From CAWHYG01 sp963833505 (GTDB lineage Bacteria; Eisenbacteria; RBG-16-71-46; CAIMUX01), in assembly GCA_963833505.1 (NCBI GenBank), contig CAWHYG010000011.1:1-19192 (forward strand): a stretch of 19,192 nt of DNA. The letters are read 5' to 3'. Shown here piece by piece: positions 1 to 8,527 of this stretch; the stretch's first letter is position 1, and each line of letters begins with the position of its first letter. The translations under genes and the position numbers were made by a program. Below the pieces are notes generated by a model. It worked only from the letters and a program-made list of their open reading frames with translations, searched no databases and was not told the origin of the DNA.

Positions 1-238
1 ACAAGGCGGCCGCGTAAGGCCATTGTCGTCCGACATTCTGAATAGCCGTTCGCCGATTCCCTTGTGGATCCATGCCCTCGAGAGCATGCCACCCGCTCCG
101 GAGGCCTCCGAGGTCCTTTCGCTCGACCGGAGATTGGCTCGGTGAACCGGGACAATTCGCGATTTCAAGCGGGATTGGCGTCCGTTCGTATTCTTTTACC
201 ATACGGGGTACTTCATCGATGACAGCAAACCGGGCCAG

Positions 239-3200
239 ATGGATCCCATCGCGGACTACGGCAGCCTCGGGTTTGGACAGCCGGGGTACGTGCCGAGTTG
301 CGCCATCGGCGGCGGGGACAGCGACAACAACGCCGCACCCAACGCCCCCAGCAGCGGCCCGCCGTCCGGCGCTGGCCCCGACAACGTCGGCGGCCAGATG
401 GCGGTCTCATTCCTCGCCAGCGCAGTCCCGGACACCATCTACATCGACCCCGGCCCAGACGACACCTTGCAGGTCCAGCTCACCAGCGAGGACACGGCCT
501 GCACGATCCAGCTCCGAACGCGGATCCAGCGAACCGGTGCAGTTGTAAACACGCAGACGATCTCCCTGTCGGCCAACACGGCCGCGCTGAGCAGCAAGAT
601 CCCGTTCTCCCGTCAGAACGGGCTGGCTCTCGTCGAGCTGACCCTCACCCACGGCTCCTCGTCGCGGTTGCTGGTCGAGTGCCCCGATAATGATCCGATC
701 ACCTTTAACGGCGCACCGGTGGAACTATACAATGGCCCCCTCACATTTTACGTTCCCCAAGGCGCCGACAGCCTCTGCCTTCGCTTTCCGCCCCACGAGG
801 CCGGCGGCCAGTTCTGGCTGACCTACCCGGGACTTGGCGGGTGGATACAAGGATACAGCGGCGGCAACGATACCCTGGCCGTGCTTCCCCTTCCTCCCGA
901 AGCCGCCGGCTGCGCCTGGACTCTGGCACTCGCCAACCAGGACTGGAGCTTGTGGGGGGCATTTCAGACCCGTTTTCACTTCCCCGGAATCCGAGACACG
1001 CCGGCCCCGCACCTGTTCGACAGTTGGTTCCGGCCGGACTTCTCGTTCTCCTACGGGTGGAACCTCGACTCGCCTCCGGCCCTGCCGCCCGCGCAACTCT
1101 ACGACCCACAGGCCGTGGCGTGCAACGACGGGATCAACTACTACTTCCCACGGCTGCAGGACCCGTCGACTTCGCCGTATCCGTATACGGCCGACCAGCT
1201 TCCCGATTCCCCCGAGGTCGCATTCACCGGGCCGCAGTGGTTCACCTTTTACAACTGGCCCACCTGTTCGAACCCGAACGTCACCATCAAGTGCACAACG
1301 TATCCCAGTATCGAGGTCGAATCCTGGACGACGTCCCGGAATCTGCGCACGGACCAGACAATTAAGTACAAGGAGACGGGATCATTCGACTGGGGTGGTT
1401 CGAACGTCTTGCACGTGCGCGTCATGAACGGTGAATCACGGTTCACCATCGCGACGAATGTCGCCGGGGCGGTCTGCGGACCGACCGTGGCGTTCTCTTG
1501 GGAGGGGGAGGACTCGCTGGCCCAGCCGTACACGCCCTGGTCGCACTTCTACGTCCCGGCTGATCGCTCACAGTTCGCCATCACGCTTCAGGTCACCGCC
1601 CGGAACGTGAATTCCACTAAGGGCCTCACGTATCGGTACTTCCCGCCGGCGGAGCTGGTCATCCGGGACCCGACCGACTCTGCGGTCGATTCCGTCACCG
1701 CAGATTCCTCGAACCGCGATCTTGTCACCGACCACGTCGCGACGAACAACATGGGCGGTCTCTGGAGCTTCCGAATCCATTCACCGAGCAGGATGGACCG
1801 GTACAACCCGCCTCAGCTCGAGGTGGCCTTCGACGACAGTCTGCCCGAGTACGTGACGTGGCTCCAGCCGGAGAGGTTCTTTATGCCGGTGACCATGCCC
1901 GGCCTGACGCGCATGGGAAGAGGCAGTGTGACCGAGCACTGGAGCATCGGCATCCCGGTCCCCTATGTGTGCACGGCACAAATCCGGGGTTCCGGGGAGC
2001 GGGAGAACCCGCCAGCGGCCGCGGAGCAGTCCCTCTATGATTCCGACCACGTCGATCTCGCGACGAGCATTCCGCGCGCGGACTCGCTGGGGCTCTGGGC
2101 CGGCGCACGCCAGCCGTGGACCTACGCGAACTTCGCGGGCGATTCCGCCCGCTTTTACATCCTCCAGACCCCGTCGAACCTCAGTTCCCAAGGAATGTAC
2201 CTGGATCCCAGCACGAAGCAACCTCGCCACGTCGTCGAGCTGTCGGCCGGATCGGCCCATTGCGACACGTGGTACCGCTCAGACACCTGCGCTGCCTCAC
2301 TAAACGTCGTCTCACGCGCGCAGTGGCAGGAGACGTACGCCAGGGAGCACTATCCCAGCTACACCGCCACGCATGGGGCGTCCTACGCCCAGCAGAAACA
2401 CATGCTGGTGAGCGTCCGTTTGGACCTACCTCACTACTCGAACGGCGTGCCGGTGCAGTCGGACATCGAAGCCGATCTGGACACGCTGTATGATGACGTC
2501 CATGGTCCGAATGGGCTTACAAACCTGTGGGCCTACGAGACAGGCGACTGGATGCTCTCCGGGTTCGACCGGGACTGGATGCTGCAGGAGGCCTACCAGA
2601 TCCGAAGGAAGGACGCGGCGCTCGCCCTCCCTCTGGATCTCGGCGAAGGACCGACGGATCTGAAGATGAACCGCGAGCTAGGCGACATCGCGGACGTCCG
2701 CGGCACGTGGTCCTACCCAAGGCAGAACGACACAACCTGCGCGGGCAACACATGCAAGCCGCTGTGCGACATCATTCAGCAGTGGGACGACCTGGCTCGG
2801 GATCGACCATCAAACCTGACGTTTGCGCAAGGAATTTCCCTGTATCACCAGGCCGGGTTCGGTCCGAGGAGCAATTTCGTTGACGTGGCGCCGGATACGA
2901 CCGCGAATCAGGCCTTGGCGTCTCTCATGCTCGGCGCCGCGGCCGTTCGCGAGTGGGTGCGGTACGATGGGCCGGATGACTCGCTCCGGGAGGACCAGGT
3001 TGAGTACCACGACCGGCGTTTGTGGGAGGCGATGATCTCCTACATTCCATCACTGCTCAATCAGGTGGCAACTTGGCTGGACGCGCCCATGAACGACACT
3101 CCAAACTACGGCCGGGGTGGGAGCACGACGACGGAGTGTGGCGGTCCCCCAGTCGTCTACGGAGATGGAGAGGGCTACTATTCCAAGCAGGGTCCGGCGG

Positions 3201-3739
3201 AGTGGGGAGTGTGGTTTGTCGTCTGCAACCTGGGGTTGAGCGGCGCAGCCAAGCCGGACTCAATCCTTCTCCCCTGGTCCCAGTTGCATGGCCTTCCTGC
3301 GGGGGGCTACAGCGTGGAGGTTGTGGGATATAACCAGTCAGGGCTAGAACCCATCTGGACGGTGGTACCGAGCAGTGGCGTCCAGTGCAAGTTGTACGGT
3401 ACAGCCTACTCGGTTGCTTTCATTCCGTATCCGGAAGTCATGGCGGTGAACTCCGAAAAAACGGGGGATGTCTCGCAGGTAACGGTCAGTCCGGTCCCGG
3501 TCACGGGTACGGCCCGCGTGCAGTTCTACGCGCGGGCGGAGGGCCAGGAGCAGGTGATTCTCACAGACGTGACCGGACGAGACGTGCTGCGGAGAGAGAT
3601 TCCGGGACGGATCGGCTGGAACGACTGGATCTGGAACGGGGAACTCGATCGAGGCCGCGCGGCCGCGGGGGTGTACTTCCTGCGGTTGAAGAGCAGCGAC
3701 GGGAAGATGACCCGGAAGCGGCTGGTGGTGTGCAGGTAG
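239..3739 (+). CDS. Large surface/secreted protein with C-terminal sorting-like (FlgD/T9SS-type) domain, probably 5'-truncated
   Basis: A 1166-aa open frame. The last ~85 residues (about 1080-1166) form a small beta domain with the pattern 'SPVPVTG-ARVQF', 'VILTDVTGRDV', 'GVYFLRL' and a basic end 'RKRLVV'. This matches C-terminal FlgD-like/type IX sorting-like domains of secreted proteins. The remaining ~1080 residues are rich in W, Y, P, D and G and contain several cysteines, as expected for an extracellular protein, but I do not recognise a catalytic family. ATG 239 is the first possible start after the in-frame stop at 143-145. It has no good ribosome-binding site and no signal peptide follows. 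The frame is open back to 146 and reads like protein (a 'VFFYHTGYFIDDS' stretch just before the ATG), but offers no ATG, GTG or TTG there. The true N-terminus, with its export signal, is therefore probably lost or separated by a mutation. It converges with the next gene. Confidence 0.8.
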   Translation: MDPIADYGSLGFGQPGYVPSCAIGGGDSDNNAAPNAPSSGPPSGAGPDNVGGQMAVSFLASAVPDTIYIDPGPDDTLQVQLTSEDTACTIQLRTRIQRTGAVVNTQTISLSANTAALSSKIPFSRQNGLALVELTLTHGSSSRLLVECPDNDPITFNGAPVELYNGPLTFYVPQGADSLCLRFPPHEAGGQFWLTYPGLGGWIQGYSGGNDTLAVLPLPPEAAGCAWTLALANQDWSLWGAFQTRFHFPGIRDTPAPHLFDSWFRPDFSFSYGWNLDSPPALPPAQLYDPQAVACNDGINYYFPRLQDPSTSPYPYTADQLPDSPEVAFTGPQWFTFYNWPTCSNPNVTIKCTTYPSIEVESWTTSRNLRTDQTIKYKETGSFDWGGSNVLHVRVMNGESRFTIATNVAGAVCGPTVAFSWEGEDSLAQPYTPWSHFYVPADRSQFAITLQVTARNVNSTKGLTYRYFPPAELVIRDPTDSAVDSVTADSSNRDLVTDHVATNNMGGLWSFRIHSPSRMDRYNPPQLEVAFDDSLPEYVTWLQPERFFMPVTMPGLTRMGRGSVTEHWSIGIPVPYVCTAQIRGSGERENPPAAAEQSLYDSDHVDLATSIPRADSLGLWAGARQPWTYANFAGDSARFYILQTPSNLSSQGMYLDPSTKQPRHVVELSAGSAHCDTWYRSDTCAASLNVVSRAQWQETYAREHYPSYTATHGASYAQQKHMLVSVRLDLPHYSNGVPVQSDIEADLDTLYDDVHGPNGLTNLWAYETGDWMLSGFDRDWMLQEAYQIRRKDAALALPLDLGEGPTDLKMNRELGDIADVRGTWSYPRQNDTTCAGNTCKPLCDIIQQWDDLARDRPSNLTFAQGISLYHQAGFGPRSNFVDVAPDTTANQALASLMLGAAAVREWVRYDGPDDSLREDQVEYHDRRLWEAMISYIPSLLNQVATWLDAPMNDTPNYGRGGSTTTECGGPPVVYGDGEGYYSKQGPAEWGVWFVVCNLGLSGAAKPDSILLPWSQLHGLPAGGYSVEVVGYNQSGLEPIWTVVPSSGVQCKLYGTAYSVAFIPYPEVMAVNSEKTGDVSQVTVSPVPVTGTARVQFYARAEGQEQVILTDVTGRDVLRREIPGRIGWNDWIWNGELDRGRAAAGVYFLRLKSSDGKMTRKRLVVCR

Positions 3740-3756
3740 AACAGGCGGTGCTGCGA

Positions 3757-3791
3757 CCGGGAGCCAGCGTCTTCGGGTGCTGAGCTCCCGG
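3757..3791. terminator. Hairpin between convergent genes, likely bidirectional terminator
   Basis: A perfect 8-bp inverted repeat, CCGGGAGC (3757-3764) and GCTCCCGG (3784-3791). The stem is extended inward by CAGC/GCTG, with one bulged A. It lies in the 65-bp gap between the stop codons of the two convergent genes (3739 and 3805). No clear T-run follows on either side, so termination could be inefficient or need a factor. Confidence 0.55.
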
Positions 3792-3804
3792 CTCGCGTGG
3801 AACG

Positions 3805-5955
3805 TCATCGGGTGAGGACAACCCGTTCCGAGCCGGCCATGGCGGGGGTCTGAAGGCGAACAAAGTAGACGCCGCGGGGCACCTTCCGGCCATCGGCGTC
3901 ACGGCCGTTCCAAGGGATCGCGTAGCCGCCGGGTGATACCGGCCCGTTCAAGAGCGTGCGGACAACCCTGCCGGCGACATCGAATACTGCGAGGCGCACA
4001 GTACAGGTCTGAGGCAAGGAGAACCGGAGGGTCGTGACTTCGGTGCTAGGGTTCGGGTCAGCTGAGAGCAGCATCGGCGCAGACGGAGCGCCGCCGTTCT
4101 CCACGCCTGAGACGTCGCACTGAGTTGAAAGCACGTGCAACCCGGGACCATCCACATCGAGAAGGTAGCCGCCGTAGAGCACGAGACCGTTAGCGCCCAC
4201 CGGCGCCGTCCCGACGGACACCGGCGCGGACGGATGGAGGAGATCAATCACCTGCATGCCCTCGGAGAAGTCCGCGAGGTAAGCATAGGTGCCTGATGGC
4301 ACGACCGGGCCTGCATACCCTGGTGACCACGTTGAGCCGATGACCCGCGGCGCGGAGGGGTTGGAAACGTCAACCAGGTCAAATCCGCCGTCGTAGGTCA
4401 GATAGACCTCCGTTCCCACGACGGCGACGCCAACGGCCCAGTCGGGCGTGTCCAGGGTTCCGATGACGCGCGGAGTGGCCGGCTTGGAGCAATCGACGAC
4501 CTGGAGTCCCGCGCCCTGGGCGGCCACGTAGACGGTGGTTCCGGATACGGCGACCCCGAGGGCGTAGTCCGGCAGCCGCACGTTTCCGAGATACTCCGGG
4601 GTCAAGGGGTTCGAGATGTCCACCGTGACAAGGCCCGCGCCGAGCCCGGCGACGTAGGCGTAGTGTCCAGACACCTCGACGTCATAGGCGTCATCGGGGA
4701 GGGACACGCTTCCGACGATGTGGGCCGCCGCCGGGTTGGAGATGTCGACCACCTGGAGGCCGGCTGAGTAGTCGGCGGCGTAGAGGTACTTGCCGGAAGT
4801 GGCTACGGCGTACGAAAGGTCCGGCGTGGCCACGCTGCCGATCGAACGGGGCGAAGCCGGGGCGGAGACATCGACGACCTGAATCCCGGCATCATTGTCC
4901 GCGACGTAGGCGGTCGAACCCGAGGTCACGATGTCCATGCCGTAGCCGGGCAGTGTCAGGTTGGCGCGGATCGGCGGCGAATTGGGGTTCGTGACGTCGA
5001 AGACGTCAAGGCCCTGGTCCGTGGCGATGTAGGCATCGGTGCCCTGAACCGTGGTGGCATTGGCCAGGTCGGAGCAGCCAGCGTATCCAATGATCCGCGG
5101 GGCTGCCACGTTGGCGACGTCGACTAAGGCCACGTTGTCAGCCTCGGCCGCGGCCACGCACACGATGGTGTCCGCGATGGCGACCTGGTCCGCCTCATCG
5201 ATTCCCTGGGTCCCGACGACTCGAGGGGACGAGGGCTTGGAGACATCGATAATCTCGAGCCCGGCGATGAAGTCAGCCACGTACGCGTAGCTGTGATAGA
5301 CCGCAACGTCCACTGCCAGAGGCGTGACCGCCTCCCCGAGGATCTTCGGGGACTGCGGGGTGGAGATGTCGATCGCGTAGAGGCCGCGGCCCTCTGAAAC
5401 GACATAGGCGACCGTTCCCACGACGGCGACACCGTCCGAAAGTCCCAAATGAACGCCACCTACAGCGGTAGGTGCCGTGGGGTCCGAAACGTCGACCACT
5501 TCGAGTCCATACTCATCGGCAACGAATGCGAAACTGCCCCTCACCGCGACATCGTTAGAGAACCCGTTCGTTCCGCAGTCGCCCATGAAACGAGGTTCCG
5601 TAGGATTCGAGACGTCGATCACGCCCAATCCGCCGCCGCCAACCACATAGGCGTATCGCCCCGCGACCGCGATCACACCCGCCACTCCGATGTTCGACAA
5701 TGACCCAATGACCCGAGGCGCGGTCGGATCCGAGACGTCCGCCACGACGAGGCCGGAGTCGTCGTCTGCGATATAGGCGTACGTGCCCACGACAGCCACT
5801 CCCCGGGCGTAGTATCGTGTATCAACCTGCCCGATCAATCGAACATAGCCGGCGTAATCGATGCAGTCGGCACGTGCGGGACCGCTCAGGCCGAAGCCGA
5901 GAACGAGGGAAAGCACCAGAGCCGGGAACGCTCCGTGTCCGAGGGTTGATCGCAC
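3805..5955 (-). CDS. Secreted LVIVD-repeat beta-propeller protein with C-terminal sorting-like domain
   Basis: The start is chosen as GTG at 5955, giving 716 aa. AAAGGAGG (plus-strand 5961-5968) lies 5 nt upstream, and the product then begins with a classic signal peptide: hydrophobic 'ALVLSLVLGFGL' and a cleavage-like ARA/D at about residue 29. The longer open frame to 6054 would bury this signal. The body is a tandem array of ~42-residue repeats with the pattern 'VAV.G.YAYVAD...GL.VVDVS.P..PRVIG', i.e. LVIVD repeats. I count 13 good copies plus a degenerate 14th, which would suit two seven-bladed propellers. The final ~85 residues form the FlgD/T9SS-like domain ('FDVAGRVVRTL', 'GVYFVRLQT'). 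The likely role is an exported, possibly cell-surface, binding or scaffold protein; the ligand cannot be inferred. It is apparently monocistronic. Confidence 0.88.
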   Translation of the reverse strand: MRSTLGHGAFPALVLSLVLGFGLSGPARADCIDYAGYVRLIGQVDTRYYARGVAVVGTYAYIADDDSGLVVADVSDPTAPRVIGSLSNIGVAGVIAVAGRYAYVVGGGGLGVIDVSNPTEPRFMGDCGTNGFSNDVAVRGSFAFVADEYGLEVVDVSDPTAPTAVGGVHLGLSDGVAVVGTVAYVVSEGRGLYAIDISTPQSPKILGEAVTPLAVDVAVYHSYAYVADFIAGLEIIDVSKPSSPRVVGTQGIDEADQVAIADTIVCVAAAEADNVALVDVANVAAPRIIGYAGCSDLANATTVQGTDAYIATDQGLDVFDVTNPNSPPIRANLTLPGYGMDIVTSGSTAYVADNDAGIQVVDVSAPASPRSIGSVATPDLSYAVATSGKYLYAADYSAGLQVVDISNPAAAHIVGSVSLPDDAYDVEVSGHYAYVAGLGAGLVTVDISNPLTPEYLGNVRLPDYALGVAVSGTTVYVAAQGAGLQVVDCSKPATPRVIGTLDTPDWAVGVAVVGTEVYLTYDGGFDLVDVSNPSAPRVIGSTWSPGYAGPVVPSGTYAYLADFSEGMQVIDLLHPSAPVSVGTAPVGANGLVLYGGYLLDVDGPGLHVLSTQCDVSGVENGGAPSAPMLLSADPNPSTEVTTLRFSLPQTCTVRLAVFDVAGRVVRTLLNGPVSPGGYAIPWNGRDADGRKVPRGVYFVRLQTPAMAGSERVVLTR

Positions 5956-6764
5956 GAACCCCTCCTTTCGGGTGCCCCTTCTTAGTTTACGCGCCGAGAA
6001 GCTGGAAGTCATTCTGGATCGATGCCGCAAGGTGAGGAAATCCGGCCGCGCCACAATTCACCGGTGGTGGCTTGAGTGGCGCCGCCGGGATCAGCCCCGA
6101 TCTCAGCCGAGTAATGGCCCGAATCCCGTGCCCGATGCGGCCCGCGAGGCTCGAGCCCTGCGGCGGCGTTCCTTCAGATTCGGTCGTCCGCCCCTCCGCT
6201 CCCTCCCCACCCGGTGGCCTTGGAGACCGACGAGCGACTCACGCCCTCCGGTGCTGCCGGTGCGCTCCGTTACCCTCCGGGCGGACGGCGAAAAGGCGAG
6301 GCGAACGAGCCAGACTACTCCAGCTCGTCGCCTCCGGATCTCGCGCTCTGCCGCGCCATGGGGAGAAGGTGGGTATTCGGCCGGCAGGCATTCGAGATCC
6401 AGTCCGGCGGCGCGTGATACCTTCGTGTGCTCGCTTCGTTCACGCCGCCGAACCTCGGCATACCTTGGAGCTCCCAGGGTTCGGCCCGGTGTCCTTCACG
6501 TGAGGATCTCGTCAAATCGAGGCTCGATGAGAATCCGTCCGGCCAGGGATCGGTCGGTGCCCTTGAAGTCTCCGCTGGGCCGGAGGCCCACCGCCTTGCC
6601 CCACTCCCCTCGCGTCTCGAATTCTGGATCGCTTCTTTTCCGTCGCATCCCGGCGTTGTCTGTGGGCAAACTCGTCGCCGATGGCGGAGATCCCCGGACG
6701 TCAGCCAGCGATCCGGACTTGGCTGCCGAGCTCTGCCGGCCATCCGCGCATCGAGGAGGTAGCA
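5956..6764. other. ~800-bp region without a supportable gene
   Basis: It lies between the divergent starts of the LVIVD-repeat gene and the small membrane-protein gene. Open frames exist on both strands, but they are Arg/Ser/Pro-rich, lack ribosome-binding sites and resemble no family I know, as expected by chance in GC-rich DNA. It presumably holds the promoters of the two flanking genes. I found no tRNA, no repeat array and no convincing promoter pair. Confidence 0.5.
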
Positions 6765-6953
6765 ATGACCGCCCTGAGAATGCAGTTTCTGTTCATGGCC
6801 GTAGTCATCTTCGCGGGAATTCTCCTGACCGGCCTTCACACAGCGCACTGGTTCCTGTACCTGCCCGTGGTCATGTTCTTGTTCGCTGGGATTTCCGGCA
6901 TCTGCCCGGGGCTGCGGATCCGTCCCGGATCCTGTGGAAAAGTGGATGTGTAA
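6765..6953 (+). CDS. Small YgaP/DUF2892-type inner-membrane protein, 3' end replaced by IS256 insertion
   Basis: ATG 6765 is preceded by GAGGAGGT (6753-6760) at 4 nt. The product is 62 aa with two hydrophobic segments (about residues 7-24 and 28-45) followed by 'GISGICPGL'. This matches the 'TGFCP' motif ending DUF2892/YgaP-like transmembrane proteins, which normally continues with a short basic tail. Here the tail after residue 50 is encoded by the left end of the IS256 element, which begins at 6916. The displaced original codons are at 8393-8421. Joining 6765-6915 to 8393-8421 restores a 59-aa protein ending 'GLLLWKRLGFK', exactly the expected family tail. The interrupted product keeps both helices and the Cys, so it might still fold. 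Function is unknown beyond a small membrane protein. Confidence 0.82.
   Translation: MTALRMQFLFMAVVIFAGILLTGLHTAHWFLYLPVVMFLFAGISGICPGLRIRPGSCGKVDV
6908..6915. repeat. IS256 target-site duplication, left copy
   Basis: GGGGCTGC immediately precedes the left terminal repeat and is repeated at 8385-8392 immediately after the right terminal repeat. Eight bp is typical of IS256-family insertion. Removing one copy with the element repairs the host reading frame. Confidence 0.93.
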
Positions 6954-7089
6954 CCTCCGGGTGACTGGATGATACCTCAATCGTCCTCACGGAAGGGCGA
7001 CTTTCCCTTCTGGAGCCCGGGTCCTCCGACCGGTTCGCCTCGTTCATGAGGGTTTCGTGATTCGTTTCCACCATCAACTTCCGCTGGAT

Positions 7090-8292
7090 TCAGGCCGCCT
7101 TCGCTTTCGCCGTGGTCTGCAGGGTCGAGACCTTCCGGTGCCCGTCGATCTTCCGCATCCGGATCTGGCCGAAGGCCACCAAGCCCCAGAGCAGGGTCAG
7201 GGCCGAGTCCTCGGTGGAGAACGAGCCCTGGGTCTTGGTTCGCCGGCGGAATTCCCGGTTCAGATTCTCGATCGGGTTCGTCGTCCGCAGCGACTTCCAC
7301 ATCGCCTTGGGAAACTCGAAGAAGGTGAGGAGCTGTTCTCCCGCCTCTTCCAGGCTCCGGGCCACCTCGGCGCAGAGCGAACCCCACTTCCGCAGGAACT
7401 TCCCCCGGGCCTCGCGCCCCGCCAGGCCGTCCTTGGAGCCGACGATCGCCTGGTAGTCCCGCTTGAGCTCGGGGCGGGCGTGGCGCGGACAGTGCTGCAG
7501 GAGGTTCTGCAGCTTGTGCCAGGTGCAGCGCTGCACCTTCGACTCCGGCCAACGGGCGGTGGCCCGCTTCAACCCGGCGTGGCCGTCGCTCACCATCACC
7601 ACCGGCGCCTCCAGGCCGCGCTTCGACAGGTCGTCGATCAGCCCCTCCCAGGTGGCGCCGCTCTCTGCCGCTGCCAGCCGGAGCGAGACCAGCTCCTTGG
7701 TGCCGTCTTCCCGAACCCCCAGCGCGATCAGGACCGGCGCCGAGACCACCCGACGAACCAGCCGCACCTTCAGGTGGATCCCGTCCAAGTAGAGAACCTT
7801 GAAGCGGTCTTCCGACAGATCCCGAGCCGACCAGGTCTCGAAAGAGGTCCGGATCCGCTGTACCACCCGCGAGATCGCGCTCCGGGAGAGGTTCGATTCC
7901 CCCAGCAGCGGCTCCAGAGCTTTCTTGATCCGGCGGGTGTTCGCCCCGGCCAGGTAGGCCCCGAGGATGGCGTCGTCGACCCGCTTCGTGCGCCGCTGGT
8001 AGCGCGGCAGCACGCTGCTCCGGAACTCGGCCGTCGATCCGTCGGGCTGCTGAACCCGAGCTCGAGGAACCTGCAGCTCCATTGGCCCGTTCTCCGTCGT
8101 CACCCGGCGCCGTTCACGACCGTTCCGATACCCGTTGCGGGTCTCCGTCCGTTCATACCGCTGCGAGCCCAGGAGCAGAGCGATCTCCTCCTCCAGGATC
8201 TCCTGAACCGCGGCCACGATCTTGACCCTCAGCAACCGACGAATGTCCTCGGGACTGGGCAGGACCCGCAGTCCGGTGGTAGACTCCCCCAT
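7090..8292 (-). CDS. IS256-family (mutator-type) DDE transposase
   Basis: 400 aa, the normal full length for the family. Visible motifs are the N-terminal 'RNGYRNGRERR' region, first Asp in 'LYLDGIHLK' (about D170), second Asp in 'VSDGHAGL' (about D236), the C-x2-H signature 'CTWHKLQN' (256-259) and the catalytic Glu in 'TTNPIENLNREFR' (about E342). The start ATG at 8292 is preceded by GGAGG at 7 nt. Both lie inside one arm of a 14-bp inverted repeat (see the regulatory feature). All catalytic residues are present and there is no frameshift, so it should be functional. The long plus-strand open frame over the same DNA is a GC-driven shadow. Confidence 0.96.
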   Translation of the reverse strand: MGESTTGLRVLPSPEDIRRLLRVKIVAAVQEILEEEIALLLGSQRYERTETRNGYRNGRERRRVTTENGPMELQVPRARVQQPDGSTAEFRSSVLPRYQRRTKRVDDAILGAYLAGANTRRIKKALEPLLGESNLSRSAISRVVQRIRTSFETWSARDLSEDRFKVLYLDGIHLKVRLVRRVVSAPVLIALGVREDGTKELVSLRLAAAESGATWEGLIDDLSKRGLEAPVVMVSDGHAGLKRATARWPESKVQRCTWHKLQNLLQHCPRHARPELKRDYQAIVGSKDGLAGREARGKFLRKWGSLCAEVARSLEEAGEQLLTFFEFPKAMWKSLRTTNPIENLNREFRRRTKTQGSFSTEDSALTLLWGLVAFGQIRMRKIDGHRKVSTLQTTAKAKAA

Positions 8293-8352
8293 GGCGTAAC
8301 CTCCCTGGCTCGTCCGAGCCTTTGGTTATTGGCTAACTGGAGGTTACGCCAT
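8291..8352 (-). promoter_or_regulatory. Inverted repeat sequestering the IS256 transposase RBS and start codon
   Basis: Perfect 14-bp arms: ATGGCGTAACCTCC at 8291-8304 and its complement at 8339-8352, with a 34-nt loop. On the minus-strand mRNA, the downstream arm contains the GGAGG ribosome-binding site and reaches into the AUG. A transcript entering from outside the element would carry both arms and could hide the start, whereas one starting inside the loop would not. This is the logic known for IS10/IS50-type protection from impinging transcription. Its role here is inferred. Confidence 0.7.
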
Positions 8353-8384
8353 CTCCTCTTTTCCACGGAAGGCGGGACGGATCC

Positions 8385-8392
8385 GGGGCTGC
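8385..8392. repeat. IS256 target-site duplication, right copy
   Basis: GGGGCTGC, identical to 6908-6915, lies directly outside the right terminal repeat. Confidence 0.93.
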
Positions 8393-8421
8393 TGCTCTGG
8401 AAGAGACTGGGGTTCAAGTAG
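8393..8421 (+). pseudogene. Detached 3' end of the YgaP/DUF2892-type membrane-protein gene
   Basis: These 29 bases encode the final residues 'LLWKRLGFK' and a TAG stop. They are in frame with 6765-6915 once the IS256 element and one duplication copy are removed. The tail fits the basic end of the DUF2892 family. It is now separated from its start by 1.47 kb. Confidence 0.88.
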
Positions 8422-8527
8422 AACACGCTCGGGCGCAGAGCCGATGGTTCATCAGCCGTGCGTCCGCCCGGCCGCTTCGCCCGTCCCCCGCCTCCTCCCC
8501 GGCGGCCTGGGACAGCGGGAGGGAGTG

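Larger units (their letters stand above)
6916..8384 (-). mobile_element. Complete IS256-family insertion sequence (1469 bp)
   Basis: It has imperfect terminal inverted repeats. Both ends start GGATCCGTCCCG (6916-6927, and the complement of 8373-8384) and share GTGGAAAAG further in, about 23 of 27 positions. An 8-bp target duplication flanks it. It carries one transposase gene on the minus strand. GTAACCTCC occurs at 6950-6958 near the left end and twice near the right end (8296-8304, and inverted at 8339-8347), perhaps as extra transposase or regulatory sites. The intact gene, matching ends and clean duplication suggest a recent, potentially active copy. Confidence 0.93.

Noticed and set aside
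5861..6964. 367-aa plus-strand frame and its minus-strand counterparts in the 6-kb intergenic region
   Set aside because: Arg/Ser/Pro-rich composition, no ribosome-binding site and overlap with the small membrane gene in another frame. It is not protein-like.
7057..8421. 454-aa plus-strand open frame through the IS256 element ending in the membrane-protein tail
   Set aside because: It is a shadow of the transposase. It ends in a real host fragment only because the IS left a frame open.
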